Shown piece after piece: positions 33,787 through 42,428 of a DNA stretch of 64,000 bases (positions are counted from its first letter, which is position 1; the number at the start of each line of letters is the position of its first letter). This DNA is from Rhodococcoides corynebacterioides NBRC 14404. Lineage in GTDB: Bacteria > Actinomycetota > Actinomycetes > Mycobacteriales > Mycobacteriaceae. Location: the NCBI RefSeq assembly GCF_001894765.1, contig NZ_BCWV01000001.1, positions 1-64,000 of the forward strand, in the 5' to 3' direction. The translations under genes and the position numbers were made by a program. A model generated the notes under the pieces. That model was not told where the DNA came from. It was given only the letters and a program-made list of their open reading frames with translations, and made no database searches.

Positions 33787-34997
33787 CCACCACCGCTCCG
33801 GCCTCGTCCACCACCGGGACCAGGCCCTGGTTACCGGTTGCCCTCGGCATGCTCGCCGTCGCCTGGGGCGGCAACGAGTTCACGCCGCTCCTGGTGATGT
33901 ACCGCGAGGGATACGGCTTCTCGCCCGTCGTCGTCGACGTCTTCCTCTTCGCGTACGTTGTCGGCATCGTGCCGGCGCTGCTCGTCGGCGGACCGCTGTC
34001 CGACCGATACGGACGACGTCCGCTCATGCTGCCCGCACCGCTGATCGCCGCGGCCGGATCCCTGCTCATCGCCCTCGGATCCCACACGGCCGCACTGCTG
34101 TCCGCGGGCCGCGTCCTCAGCGGCGTCGCGCTCGGGCTCGGCATGGCCGTCGGCGGCAGCTGGGTGAAAGAGCTGTCCGCCGACTCGCCCACGGCCGGCG
34201 CGCGTCGAGCGGCGATGTCCCTGACCGCGGGCTTCGCCACCGGTGCCGGGGTGGCGGGACTGCTCGCCCAGTGGGCGCCCTGGCCCGACGTGCTGCCCTA
34301 CGCGGTGCACGTCGGTCTCGCCGTGCTCGCGACGCTCGCGCTCGCCGGCGTGCGGGAGACCGTCGTCGACGGGGATCGCACCACCCCGCTGCGCGACGAC
34401 CTGCGCATCCCGAAGGCCGGGCACGCCCGCTTCCTCACCGTCGTTCTTCCCGTGGCGCCGTGGGTGTTCGGTGCGGCGAGCGTGGCCTACGCGGTGCTGC
34501 CCGGGTTGATGGCAGACCACGCCGGGGCCTTCCCCGTCGCGTTCTCGGCGCTGCTCGGCGTCGTCGCGCTGTCGTCGGGCTTCGCGATCCAGGCGCTCGG
34601 CCGACGCATCGACACGCCGTCGAGCGCACGGGCCGTCCTGGTCGCTCTGGCCATCGTGGTCGTCGGCATGGTGCTGGTGGCCGTCGCCGCGGACGTGCTG
34701 GTGGTGCCGATGGCGCTGCTCGCGGCCGCCGTTCTCGGCGGCGGGTACGGCATGGCGATGGTGTCGGGTCTGCAGGAGGTGCAGCGCATCGCCGGTCCCC
34801 GCGACCTCGCGGGCCTGACCGCCGTCTTCTACTCGGTGACCTACCTCGGGTTCGCGGTGCCCGCCCTGCTGGCGCTGCTGGTCGAGGAGACGTCACTCAC
34901 TTACCCCGAATTGTTCGGTGCCGGAGTGCTTCTGGCGATGGCGTCGTTCGCGGTGGTGGCTCGGAACTCCCGTCGCCACCTCCCCGCGTCGCGCTGA
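33783..34997 (+). CDS. MFS transporter, probable efflux
   Basis: The 404-residue protein has 12 predicted transmembrane segments and the MFS loop 2-3 motif GGPLSDRYGRRPLML. ATG 33783 overlaps the GntR regulator stop (ATGA). Loop RDDLRIPKAGHARFL separates the two six-helix halves at about residue 200-215. No antiporter motif C stands out, so import or export is open. Coupling to an FCD-type regulator suggests a carboxylate or drug-like substrate. Confidence 0.85.
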   Translation: MTTTAPASSTTGTRPWLPVALGMLAVAWGGNEFTPLLVMYREGYGFSPVVVDVFLFAYVVGIVPALLVGGPLSDRYGRRPLMLPAPLIAAAGSLLIALGSHTAALLSAGRVLSGVALGLGMAVGGSWVKELSADSPTAGARRAAMSLTAGFATGAGVAGLLAQWAPWPDVLPYAVHVGLAVLATLALAGVRETVVDGDRTTPLRDDLRIPKAGHARFLTVVLPVAPWVFGAASVAYAVLPGLMADHAGAFPVAFSALLGVVALSSGFAIQALGRRIDTPSSARAVLVALAIVVVGMVLVAVAADVLVVPMALLAAAVLGGGYGMAMVSGLQEVQRIAGPRDLAGLTAVFYSVTYLGFAVPALLALLVEETSLTYPELFGAGVLLAMASFAVVARNSRRHLPASR

Positions 34998-35076
34998 CGC
35001 CGGGTGCAACTGCGGACGGTGCACCGCCCGCAGCTGCAGGAGCGATCCGCGGGAAGCCGAAGCGGGGGTGGAGAAC

Positions 35077-36396
35077 TCAGGGCAACTGGGGGAGCGCCGT
35101 CTGCTCGAGCCACGGCCCGAAGAACCCCGGGTCGACCCCGTGCCGCTCCGCGAGCTCCACGAAGTCGGACGTGGCCACCACCGAATGCCGGTGGCCGGCG
35201 GTCCATTCGCGCAGGAGCGTGAAGAACGGCTCGTCGCCCACGGTGCGCCGCAGGGCGTGCAGGGTCAGGGCGCCGCGCTTGTAGACGCGGTCGTCGAACA
35301 TGTCCGCGGGGCCGGGATCGCCCAGCAGGAGGTCCTGCGGCAGACCGGCCAGCCGGGCGCGCGTGCGGGTGGCGAGTTGGTGCGCGCTGGAGGACCCCGA
35401 CGCCTCCGACCACAGCCATTCGGCGTAGCAGGCGAACCCCTCGTGCAGCCAGATGTCCTGCCACCGACCGATGGTCAGGCTGTTGCCGAACCACTGGTGG
35501 GCCAGTTCGTGGGCGACCAGTCGCTCGTAGCCGCGACGCCCGTCGCAGTGGTTGGCGCCGAACACCGACAGCGTCTGTGCCTCCACGGGGATCTCGAGAT
35601 CGTCGTCGGTGATCACCACGCCGTAGGACGAGTAGGGGTACGGCCCGAACCGCTCGACGAAGGCCGACATCATCTGCTGCTGCCGCCCGAAATCGTGGTC
35701 GATCAGTGCCCGCAGCCGCGGCGGGGCGATGGCGTCGACGGGAACCGGGGTGTCGCAGAGACGACGCTTCTCGTAGAGCCCGATCTGCACCGTCGCCAGG
35801 TACGTCGCCATCGGCTCGGGCTGATGATAGGTCCACGTGGTGCGCGACGATCGGACCCGCGTGTGCAGCAGCGTGCCGTTGGAGATGACGTGGTACGGCG
35901 AATCGGTGGTGATCGAGATGCGGTACGCCGCTTTGGAACTCGGGTGATCGTCGCACGGGAACCACGACGACGCGCCGTTGGGTTGGCTGGCGACGATGAC
36001 ACCGTCGGTCAGCTCTTCCCAGCCGACCTCGCCCCACTGCCCGGCGATGGGAGAGGGGTTGCCGGCGTACGTGACCGTGACGGTGAACGACGTCCCGGCG
36101 GTGAGGGGCGTCTGCGGGGTCACGACGAGTTTGCCGCCGCGGTGGGTGAACTTGGCGCGACGCGACCCGCTGACGCTCACCTTGCTCGGCGACAGTGCCG
36201 GGCCCAGATCGAGGGTCACGGTGGGCGCCGACTGCGCGGCGACGGCATGGACGACGGCGGTGCCGCTCAAGCGATTCGAGGGGACCTTGTATTCGAGATC
36301 GAGCTCGTAGCGTTCGACCGTGTAGCCACGGTTCCCGTGGCCGGGGATGTAGGGGTCGAGCGGCTCGGCGGACGCCGGCGGAGTGGGCCGCCCCAT
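35077..36396 (-). CDS. M1-family aminopeptidase-like metallopeptidase
   Basis: The 439-residue protein has an N-terminal beta-domain (GYTVERYELDLEYKVPSNRLSG). The M1 core has the zinc motif HELAHQWFGNSL followed by WLHEGFACYAEWL, giving the HExxH-18-E pattern, and a GAME-like exopeptidase position at PVEAQTLSVFG. It lacks the long C-terminal helical domain of full-size M1 enzymes, placing it with the short actinobacterial group. ATG 36396 shares a base with the stop of the upstream Pls-like gene (TGATG), so it is translationally coupled to it and may trim peptide or amino acid conjugates linked to that pathway. Confidence 0.85.
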   Translation of the reverse strand: MGRPTPPASAEPLDPYIPGHGNRGYTVERYELDLEYKVPSNRLSGTAVVHAVAAQSAPTVTLDLGPALSPSKVSVSGSRRAKFTHRGGKLVVTPQTPLTAGTSFTVTVTYAGNPSPIAGQWGEVGWEELTDGVIVASQPNGASSWFPCDDHPSSKAAYRISITTDSPYHVISNGTLLHTRVRSSRTTWTYHQPEPMATYLATVQIGLYEKRRLCDTPVPVDAIAPPRLRALIDHDFGRQQQMMSAFVERFGPYPYSSYGVVITDDDLEIPVEAQTLSVFGANHCDGRRGYERLVAHELAHQWFGNSLTIGRWQDIWLHEGFACYAEWLWSEASGSSSAHQLATRTRARLAGLPQDLLLGDPGPADMFDDRVYKRGALTLHALRRTVGDEPFFTLLREWTAGHRHSVVATSDFVELAERHGVDPGFFGPWLEQTALPQLP

Positions 36397-39300
36397 CAGG
36401 CGGACCACGGCGCGATGGGATTGCCCTGCCACCGGCTCGAGTCCGGAACCGTGTCACCGCGCATGACCAGCGACGCCGGGCCGACCGTCGCGCCCGCGCC
36501 GATCCCGGCGGCGGGAAGGGCGACGCAGTGCGGCCCGAGTGTCGCTCCGGGGCCGAGGGTGACGGTGTCCATGCTCATGATCCGATCATGGAAGAGATGG
36601 GTCTGCACAACGCACCCTCGGTTCACGGTCGCGCCGTCGCCGAGGGTGATGAGATCCGCCTCCGGCAGCCAGTACGTCTCGCACCAGACGCCCCGCCCGA
36701 TATGGGCGCCGAGCCACCGCAGCCACACGTTGAGCACCGGCGTGCCCTCGGCGGCGCGGGCGAACCACGGTGCCGCGACCACCTCGACGAACGTGTCGGC
36801 CACCTCGTTGCGCCACACGAACGAGCTCCACAGCGGATGCTCGACCGCGTCGATCCGGCCGACCAGGGCCCACTTGGCGACGGCCGACACCGCGGCGGCG
36901 ACGGCGCCCGCCACCAGGAGGACGACACCGGACAGCAGCGCGGCGATGCCGTAGCCGACGGTGCCGGCGATCCCCGTGAGGGCGGCGATCACGCCGAAGC
37001 CGATACCGAACGAGACGATCACGGGCACCAGACGGCACGTCTCGACGAGGGCGCGGGCGACCTTGAGGCGTTGCGGCGGGTCGAAGGTGCGACTGCTGTC
37101 GGTCGACGCGGGCGCCCGACGCAGACGGACGGGCGGGCTGCCGAGCCAGGACGTGCCGGCCTTGGACTTCGCCGGCGCGGCCGATAGGACGGCGACCAGA
37201 CCGTTCTTCGGCACCCGTCGTCCCGCCGCGGCCATGCCGGAGTTGCCGAGGAAGGCGCGCTTGCCCACCTTGGCCTGGCCGATCATCATCCACCCGCCGC
37301 CGAGTTCGTAGCTCGCGACCATGGTGTCGTCGGCCAGGAACGCGCCGTCGCCGACGGTCGTGAACTTCGGAACCATGAGCACCGTGGAGGCCTCGACGTC
37401 CTTGCCGATGTCGGCGCCGAGCAACCGCAGCCACCCCGGGGTGAGCAGCGAGGCATAGAGCGGGAAGAGGAACGTGCGGGCGCTGTCGAGCAACCGTTCG
37501 GTGGTCCAGACCTGCCAGCCGACCCGACTGCGGACCGGATGATGACCGGGGGTCATCCCGATCGCGAGGAGCCGCACGGCGACCAGGGTGATCAGCGCGA
37601 ACACGCCGAGCGAGAGCAGGGTGGCGGGAGCGAGGACCAGCGCGCCGCGACCGATCGCGCCGGCGAGCGTGCGGGCGCCGGCGGCAGCCCAGCCGACCAC
37701 CAGCAACCCGACCGCGATGGCGAACAGCGGTAGCCCCGACAGCAGCAGCGACGTCACGCCGTAGACCGGCACCCAGGCGCGGCTGCGCGGGGGCCGGGAC
37801 GACGGCCAGGGGCGGGTGGCCTTGCCGACCTTGCCCGCCGGGGAGCCCGACCACTGCTGGTTGGCCTTGACCTTGCCGGCGACGGCGGACCCCGCTGTGA
37901 CCTCGGCGTTCTTGCCGACCTTGGCCCCGGGCAGGAGCGTCGACCGCGCGCCGACCGTGGCGCCGGGACCGACCTCGACGTGCCCGACGTGCACGACGTC
38001 GCCGTCGATCCAGTACCCGGTCAGATCGACCTCCGGCTCGATGGAACAGCCGTCGCCGAGGGTCAGCATGCCGGTGACCGGGGGGAGCGTGTGCAGGTCC
38101 ACGTCGTGGCCCACCCGGGCACCGAGAGCGCGGGCGTAGTCGACCATCCACGGTGCGCCGGACAGGTTGGTCGCGCCCGAGGCGTCGGCCAGGCGGTTGG
38201 CCATCCACAGGCGCAGGTGGACGCTGCCGCCGCGGGGGTAGCTGCCCGGCCGGACACCGCGCAGCAGGACGCGGGCGCCGATCACCGAGACGGCCATGCG
38301 TCCGAGGGGGGACACCACGAGGACGAAACCGAGCAGCGGCCACCACCAGGAGACCGTCGGCAACCAAGGAATCGGGCGAATCCACGACGCGAGGTTCGCG
38401 GCGATGGTGAGCCACGTGACCCATTGCAGTCCGGTCAGGGTCGTCAGGGGCAGAGTCGCCGCCACCTGGATCAGTTGCGCTCGACGGGGTGTCGGCTCGA
38501 CCGACCGGGTCTCCTGCCGGGTGGTGGGATCCATGTCCTCGAGCAGTGCGACGAGGGAGCCGAGGCGCGGCCGGTCGTAGAGGTCGGCGACGGTGATCAG
38601 CGGGTACCGCTCGCGCAGCCGGGTCACCAGCTGTGCGGCGGTGAGCGAGCCGCCGCCCGCGGCGAAGAAGTCGGCGTCGAGCGAGGTGATCTCGGCCCCG
38701 AGAACGTCGGTCCACACCTCGGCGACCCAGGCGGCGGTCTCGTCGAGATCGACGATGGGTGTGGCGCCGTCGGGAGTGGGGGCCCGGCCGGGCAGGGGCC
38801 ACGGCAGGGCGTTCCGGTCGACCTTGCCCGACGTCCGGGTGGGCAGATCGTCGACGAGTGCCAGGCGAGGCACCATGGCGGCCGGAAGCTGTTCGGCCAG
38901 AATCTCTCTCGCTCGGACAAGATCGAACTCGGGGTCCGTGCTCACCAGGTAGCCGACGAGAACCGGTGTGCCCGACCCGGTCGTGCGGACCGCCGCGGCC
39001 GCCCCGCCGACGCCGGGCAGGTTCTGCAGCGCCGTGTCGACCTCGCCGAGTTCGATGCGTCGTCCGCCCACCTTGACCTGATCGTCGGCCCGGCCCTGGA
39101 AGAGCAGTCCCTCGACCTCGAGTCGCACCAGATCGCCACTGCGATAGGCACGGTCCCATCCGAGACTCGGCATGGGCGCGTATTTCTCGGCGTCCTTGGC
39201 CGGATCGAGGTAGCGCGCCAGGCCGACGCCCCCGATCACCAGTTCGCCGACCTCGCCGACGGGGACCGGCTGTTCGTCCGGGCCGACCACCGCGAGATCC

Positions 39301-40265
39301 CATCCGTCGAGCGGCAATCCGATACGCACCGGCCCGCGACCGTCCATCAGCGCCGCGCAGGCCACCACGGTGGCCTCGGTGGGGCCGTAGGTGTTCCACA
39401 CTTCCCGGCCCGGAACCGCCAGGCGCTCCGCCAGATCCGGCGGGCAGGCCTCGCCGCCGAAGATCAACAGTCGCACGTCCTCGAGCGCTTCGCGGGGCCA
39501 GAGCGACGCGAGCGTGGGCACCGTGGAGACCACGGTGATGTCGCGTGCGACCAGCCACGGCCCGAGGTCCATGCCGGAGCGGACGAGCGAGCGCGGGGCC
39601 GGCACCAGGCACGCCCCGGACGCCCAGGCGAGCCACATCTCCTCGCACGACGCGTCGAACGCCACCGACAGTCCCGCGAGCACCCGGTCGCCCGGGCCGA
39701 GCGGACGATCCTGCAGGAACAGTCGGGACTCGGCGTCGACGAACGCCGCCGCATTGCGGTTGCTCACCGCGACGCCCTTCGGGGTGCCGGTGGAGCCGGA
39801 GGTGAAGATCACCCACGCGTCGTCGTCGATCGTCGGGTGCCCCACCGGGCGTCCCGTCCCGACGCGCCCGGTGCCGGTGATGCCGCTCTCGGTCACGATC
39901 GCGGTGACCCCGGCCTCGGAGAACACCAGATCCGCGCGCTCGTCGGGATCGTCGACGTCGACCGGGACGTACGCCGCTCCCGCGGCGATCACCGACAGGA
40001 TGGCCGCGTACAGGCCGTAGGCGCCCGACGGCATGCGCACCCCGACGCGGTCACCGGCGCTGACCCCGTGCTCGGCCAGCCACTGCGCACCCTCCTCGAT
40101 GTTCACCATCAGCTCCGCGTAGGAGACGATGCTCTCGCCGTCGTCCACCGCCGGTGCGTCCGGGAACCGCTCGGCGGTGTCGGTGAGGACGTCGACGAGC
40201 GTGCGCGGCGGTGCAGCGGCCGGCGAGCGCAGGAACGCCTCGGGTATCGCGGGGTGCGGGGACAT
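36396..40265 (-). CDS. Pls/PosA-type protein: NRPS adenylation-carrier domains fused to membrane-bound hexapeptide acyltransferase domains
   Basis: The 1289-residue protein opens with an adenylation domain (about residues 20-490) with A3 core FTSGSTGTPKG at 154-164, NTYGPTEATV and SGDLVRLEVEGLLFQGRADDQVKVGGRRIELGE. A carrier domain follows with phosphopantetheine Ser540 in FFAAGGGSL. Transmembrane segments (about 600-680, 850-920, 1100-1150) alternate with left-handed beta-helix hexapeptide repeats (VGHVEVGPGATVGARSTLLPGAKVG, then VGKRAFLGNSG and others). This is the architecture of poly-amino-acid synthetases such as epsilon-poly-lysine synthetase Pls and related mycobacterial proteins, which polymerise one amino acid without a condensation domain. 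The selected substrate cannot be read safely. It is transcribed divergently from the SAM-IV gene and coupled to an M1 peptidase. Confidence 0.88.
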   Translation of the reverse strand: MSPHPAIPEAFLRSPAAAPPRTLVDVLTDTAERFPDAPAVDDGESIVSYAELMVNIEEGAQWLAEHGVSAGDRVGVRMPSGAYGLYAAILSVIAAGAAYVPVDVDDPDERADLVFSEAGVTAIVTESGITGTGRVGTGRPVGHPTIDDDAWVIFTSGSTGTPKGVAVSNRNAAAFVDAESRLFLQDRPLGPGDRVLAGLSVAFDASCEEMWLAWASGACLVPAPRSLVRSGMDLGPWLVARDITVVSTVPTLASLWPREALEDVRLLIFGGEACPPDLAERLAVPGREVWNTYGPTEATVVACAALMDGRGPVRIGLPLDGWDLAVVGPDEQPVPVGEVGELVIGGVGLARYLDPAKDAEKYAPMPSLGWDRAYRSGDLVRLEVEGLLFQGRADDQVKVGGRRIELGEVDTALQNLPGVGGAAAAVRTTGSGTPVLVGYLVSTDPEFDLVRAREILAEQLPAAMVPRLALVDDLPTRTSGKVDRNALPWPLPGRAPTPDGATPIVDLDETAAWVAEVWTDVLGAEITSLDADFFAAGGGSLTAAQLVTRLRERYPLITVADLYDRPRLGSLVALLEDMDPTTRQETRSVEPTPRRAQLIQVAATLPLTTLTGLQWVTWLTIAANLASWIRPIPWLPTVSWWWPLLGFVLVVSPLGRMAVSVIGARVLLRGVRPGSYPRGGSVHLRLWMANRLADASGATNLSGAPWMVDYARALGARVGHDVDLHTLPPVTGMLTLGDGCSIEPEVDLTGYWIDGDVVHVGHVEVGPGATVGARSTLLPGAKVGKNAEVTAGSAVAGKVKANQQWSGSPAGKVGKATRPWPSSRPPRSRAWVPVYGVTSLLLSGLPLFAIAVGLLVVGWAAAGARTLAGAIGRGALVLAPATLLSLGVFALITLVAVRLLAIGMTPGHHPVRSRVGWQVWTTERLLDSARTFLFPLYASLLTPGWLRLLGADIGKDVEASTVLMVPKFTTVGDGAFLADDTMVASYELGGGWMMIGQAKVGKRAFLGNSGMAAAGRRVPKNGLVAVLSAAPAKSKAGTSWLGSPPVRLRRAPASTDSSRTFDPPQRLKVARALVETCRLVPVIVSFGIGFGVIAALTGIAGTVGYGIAALLSGVVLLVAGAVAAAVSAVAKWALVGRIDAVEHPLWSSFVWRNEVADTFVEVVAAPWFARAAEGTPVLNVWLRWLGAHIGRGVWCETYWLPEADLITLGDGATVNRGCVVQTHLFHDRIMSMDTVTLGPGATLGPHCVALPAAGIGAGATVGPASLVMRGDTVPDSSRWQGNPIAPWSA

Positions 40266-40403
40266 CTGCCGGGCGGCCTCTTTCGATGAGCAGGGACGTC
40301 TCGTCGCAGAAGGTTATGACACCCGCAGTTTGCGAGCAGATGAACAGCGGCGGGGCGGTGATTCTGCGACGGGGTCGGCGCCCGCGGAACGGCGCCCACC
40401 GAG

Positions 40404-40432
40404 TTGACAGCCTCGACGGTCTTTGCCATTCT
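40404..40432 (+). promoter_or_regulatory. Promoter of the SAM-IV-controlled gene (TTGACA, 17 bases, CATTCT)
   Basis: TTGACA at 40404-40409 and CATTCT at 40427-40432 are separated by 17 bases. The predicted start point near 40439 coincides with the first base pair of the riboswitch P1 helix at 40438. The rest of the 353-base gap upstream (40266-40403) should hold the minus-strand promoter of the Pls-like gene, but I see no clear box there. Confidence 0.6.
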
Positions 40433-40437
40433 GCTGG

Positions 40438-40553
40438 CAGGTCACGAGTACCAGCATCAAGCCCCGGCTCGCTGGTCGGCAACCCTCCTTCCGCGGTGGG
40501 GTGCTCCGGGTGACGACCTGGCCGAGTTCCGACCGGAACCGGCAAGCGCGGAT
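40438..40553 (+). ncRNA. SAM-IV riboswitch
   Basis: The element closes with P1 CAGGTC (40438-40443) pairing with GACCTG (40515-40520). Between them lie the SAM-binding hallmarks CAAGCCCCGGCTCGCTGGTCGGCAACCC-type core (blocks CAAGCCCCGG, GGCAACCCTCC) and CCGCGGTGGGGTGCTCCGGGTGA. Outside P1 a hairpin GTTCC-GACC-GGAAC is followed by GGCAAGCGCGG, the pseudoknot partner that distinguishes SAM-IV from SAM-I. SAM-IV occurs in actinobacteria, usually ahead of methionine or sulfur genes, and represses when SAM is plentiful. A 14-bp palindrome CGGTCCCGGGACCG at 40593-40606, just before the GAAGGG ribosome site, may be the expression platform. Confidence 0.9.
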
Positions 40554-40618
40554 CGTCTCACGCCGCCACGGGGAGTACTCGTGCGTCGTCTGCGGTCCCG
40601 GGACCGAAGGGTATCGCC

Positions 40619-41848
40619 ATGACTGTCACCACCCCTCTCGCCGCCGTCCTCGGCTCCGATCACACCGTGCGCTGTTCCGACGGGATGGTCCGCTGCACAG
40701 TCGATCTCGACTACGCGGCCAGTGCGGCGGCGTTGGCCGCGGTGGTCGAGCGCGTCCAGGAGGTGGTGCCGTTCTCGGCCAGTGTCCATCGCGGCGCCGG
40801 GCACAAGTCGGCGGTCTGCACCGAGGCCTACGAGGCGGCTCGCCGGACCGTGCACGCGTTCTGCGGGGCGGACGACGAGGACGTCGTCGTCTTCGGGCGC
40901 AACACCACCGACGCGCTGAATCTGTTGGCGCACAGCGTTCCCGGCGACGTCGTGGTCCTCGACGTCGAGCACCATGCGAACCTGCTGCCCTGGCGTCGTC
41001 GTCGGGTGGTGCGTACCGAACGCACCATTACCGCGACGCTCGCTCGCCTGGACGCGGTGTTGTCCGCGAAACCCGCTGCGCTGCTGGCGGTCACGGGTGC
41101 ATCGAACGTGACCGGTGAGGTGCTGCCGATCGCGGACCTCGCGGCGCTGGCGCACCGCCACGGTGCGCGCATCCTGGTGGACGGCGCGCAACTGGTGCCG
41201 CATCGTCGCGTCGACATCACCGCCGCGGGGGTGGACTACCTCGCGTTCAGCGGCCACAAGCTCTACGCGCCCTTCGGTGCCGGTGTTCTGGTGGGCCGGC
41301 GCGACTGGCTCGACGCGGCCGACCCGTACCTCGCCGGAGGCGGTGCGACGTCGGGAGTGTCGGTCCTGGCCGACGGGGACGTGGACGCCCGCTGGTTCCC
41401 CGCGCCCGCCCGGCACGAGGGCGGCACCCCGAACCTGCTCGGCGCGGTCGCGCTCGCGGCGGCGTGCGACGAGATCGCCCGGCTGGACCCGGCGGCCGTC
41501 GCGGCGCACGACCGCGCCGCCACCGACGCCGTCGTGCGCGGGCTGACGCGACTCGGCGGCGTCCGGGTGCTGCGGGTCTGGGACGACTCGGACGACGTCG
41601 TCGGCATCGTCTCCTTCACCGTCGACGGCGTGGCCCCGACCGTCGTCGCCGACGTCCTGGCTCGCGACCACGCCGTGGCCGTGCGCGCCGGGAAGTTCTG
41701 CGCGCATCCGTTGCTTGCGCGCCTCGGCGCCGACGACGGTGCGGTCCGCGTGTCCGTCGGACTCGGCACCACGTCGGCGCACGTCGAGGCGTTCCTCGAC
41801 GCGCTGACTGTGACCTGCCTCTCACTGTGCGCCGGTGTCGCGGCGTGA
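40619..41848 (+). CDS. Cysteine desulfurase-like class V aminotransferase, SAM-IV regulated
   Basis: The 409-residue PLP enzyme begins with TVTTPLAAVLGSDHTVRC and LDYAASAAALAAV, the NifS-type start with substrate-side residues. It has GRNTTDALNLLAH, VLDVEHHANLLPWR, VTGASNVTGEV, RILVDGAQLVPHRRVDI and the PLP-binding SGHKLYAPFGAGVLVG. The active-site Cys loop region near the C-terminus reads HAVAVRAGKFCAHPLL, in which Cys may be the persulfide carrier as in group II (SufS/CsdB-like) enzymes. SAM-IV control implies a place in methionine, cysteine or sulfur supply rather than Fe-S assembly. Its own ATG at 40619 has GAAGGG upstream. Confidence 0.85.
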   Translation: MTVTTPLAAVLGSDHTVRCSDGMVRCTVDLDYAASAAALAAVVERVQEVVPFSASVHRGAGHKSAVCTEAYEAARRTVHAFCGADDEDVVVFGRNTTDALNLLAHSVPGDVVVLDVEHHANLLPWRRRRVVRTERTITATLARLDAVLSAKPAALLAVTGASNVTGEVLPIADLAALAHRHGARILVDGAQLVPHRRVDITAAGVDYLAFSGHKLYAPFGAGVLVGRRDWLDAADPYLAGGGATSGVSVLADGDVDARWFPAPARHEGGTPNLLGAVALAAACDEIARLDPAAVAAHDRAATDAVVRGLTRLGGVRVLRVWDDSDDVVGIVSFTVDGVAPTVVADVLARDHAVAVRAGKFCAHPLLARLGADDGAVRVSVGLGTTSAHVEAFLDALTVTCLSLCAGVAA

Positions 41849-41865
41849 TCGATAGCATGACGAAC

Positions 41866-41943
41866 GTGATGGGGGACCGGCTCTGGACTCGACGACACGT
41901 CGATCTGTGCCGTTCCACGTCCAGCGCGTGTCGGATCCGGTGA
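41866..41943 (+). CDS. Cysteine-regulatory leader peptide, RRHVDLCR type, 25 aa
   Basis: A TAGCAT -10 box (41853-41858) lies seven bases before GTG 41866, so the transcript should be leaderless; an ATG follows at 41869. The peptide reads DRLWTRRHVDLCRSTSSACR and ends at TGA 41943. The RRHVDLCR core with Cys codons is a recognised actinobacterial leader peptide type found ahead of sulfur and cysteine genes. Ribosome pausing at Cys codons during cysteine shortage is the proposed signal. The next gene starts 41 bases after its stop. This short reading frame would be missed by ordinary gene callers. Confidence 0.75.
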   Translation: MMGDRLWTRRHVDLCRSTSSACRIR

Positions 41944-41984
41944 TTGCCTCGGCCCCGTAGTTCCCGCCGTCGACTGGACCCCTC

Positions 41985-42419
41985 ATGACCCTCGTCTTTC
42001 TCGATCCCACCCTCGCTCTCGACGTCGTCGAGTCCCCGCACGACGTCACCGGTGACGTTCCCGGCGTCGTCCGATTCGGTGGCGTCGACCTCTCCACCGC
42101 ACAGGCGCGCTACCGACGCCTGCGGACCGAGCATCCCGACGCGCGCATCCTCGTCGACCTCGACGTGCACCTCGCGCACGACGCGCGTACCGCCCGTGGC
42201 GAGGTCCTCGCCGCCGCGGTCGCTCCCCGCCCGGACACCCTGCGCTACGTGGGAACGCCGGCCGGGCTGGCCGGATTGATCGCGGACATCGTCGCCGCCG
42301 GCGTGGCCGACGGCGTCACCGTGCGGCCCGTGCTCGACCGTGCCCGTGACCGCGTCGTCCGGACCGTCACCACCGAGGTGGCGTCGCTCCTCGATTCGCG
42401 GACCGCCCGCGCGTCCTGA
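41985..42419 (+). CDS. Short luciferase-like monooxygenase (LLM) domain protein, 144 aa
   Basis: The product resembles only the end of bacterial luciferase-fold flavin enzymes: RYRRLRTEHPDARILVDLDVHLAHDARTAR, then LRYVGTPAGLAGLIADIVAAGVADGVTVRP. Full LLM proteins (about 330-450 residues) use FMN and often desulfonate organosulfur compounds. At 144 residues this protein lacks the flavin half, so it may be a derived partner or regulatory version. It is preceded by the RRHVDLCR leader peptide and the SAM-IV gene, so a sulfur-linked role is likely. GC and codon use match the core genome, arguing against recent decay. Confidence 0.6.
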   Translation: MTLVFLDPTLALDVVESPHDVTGDVPGVVRFGGVDLSTAQARYRRLRTEHPDARILVDLDVHLAHDARTARGEVLAAAVAPRPDTLRYVGTPAGLAGLIADIVAAGVADGVTVRPVLDRARDRVVRTVTTEVASLLDSRTARAS

Positions 42420-42428
42420 CCGGGCCGG

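Noticed and set aside
40593..40606. 14-bp palindrome CGGTCCCGGGACCG as a separate operator
   Set aside because: It lies between the SAM-IV aptamer and the ribosome site, so it is more simply explained as part of the riboswitch expression platform.
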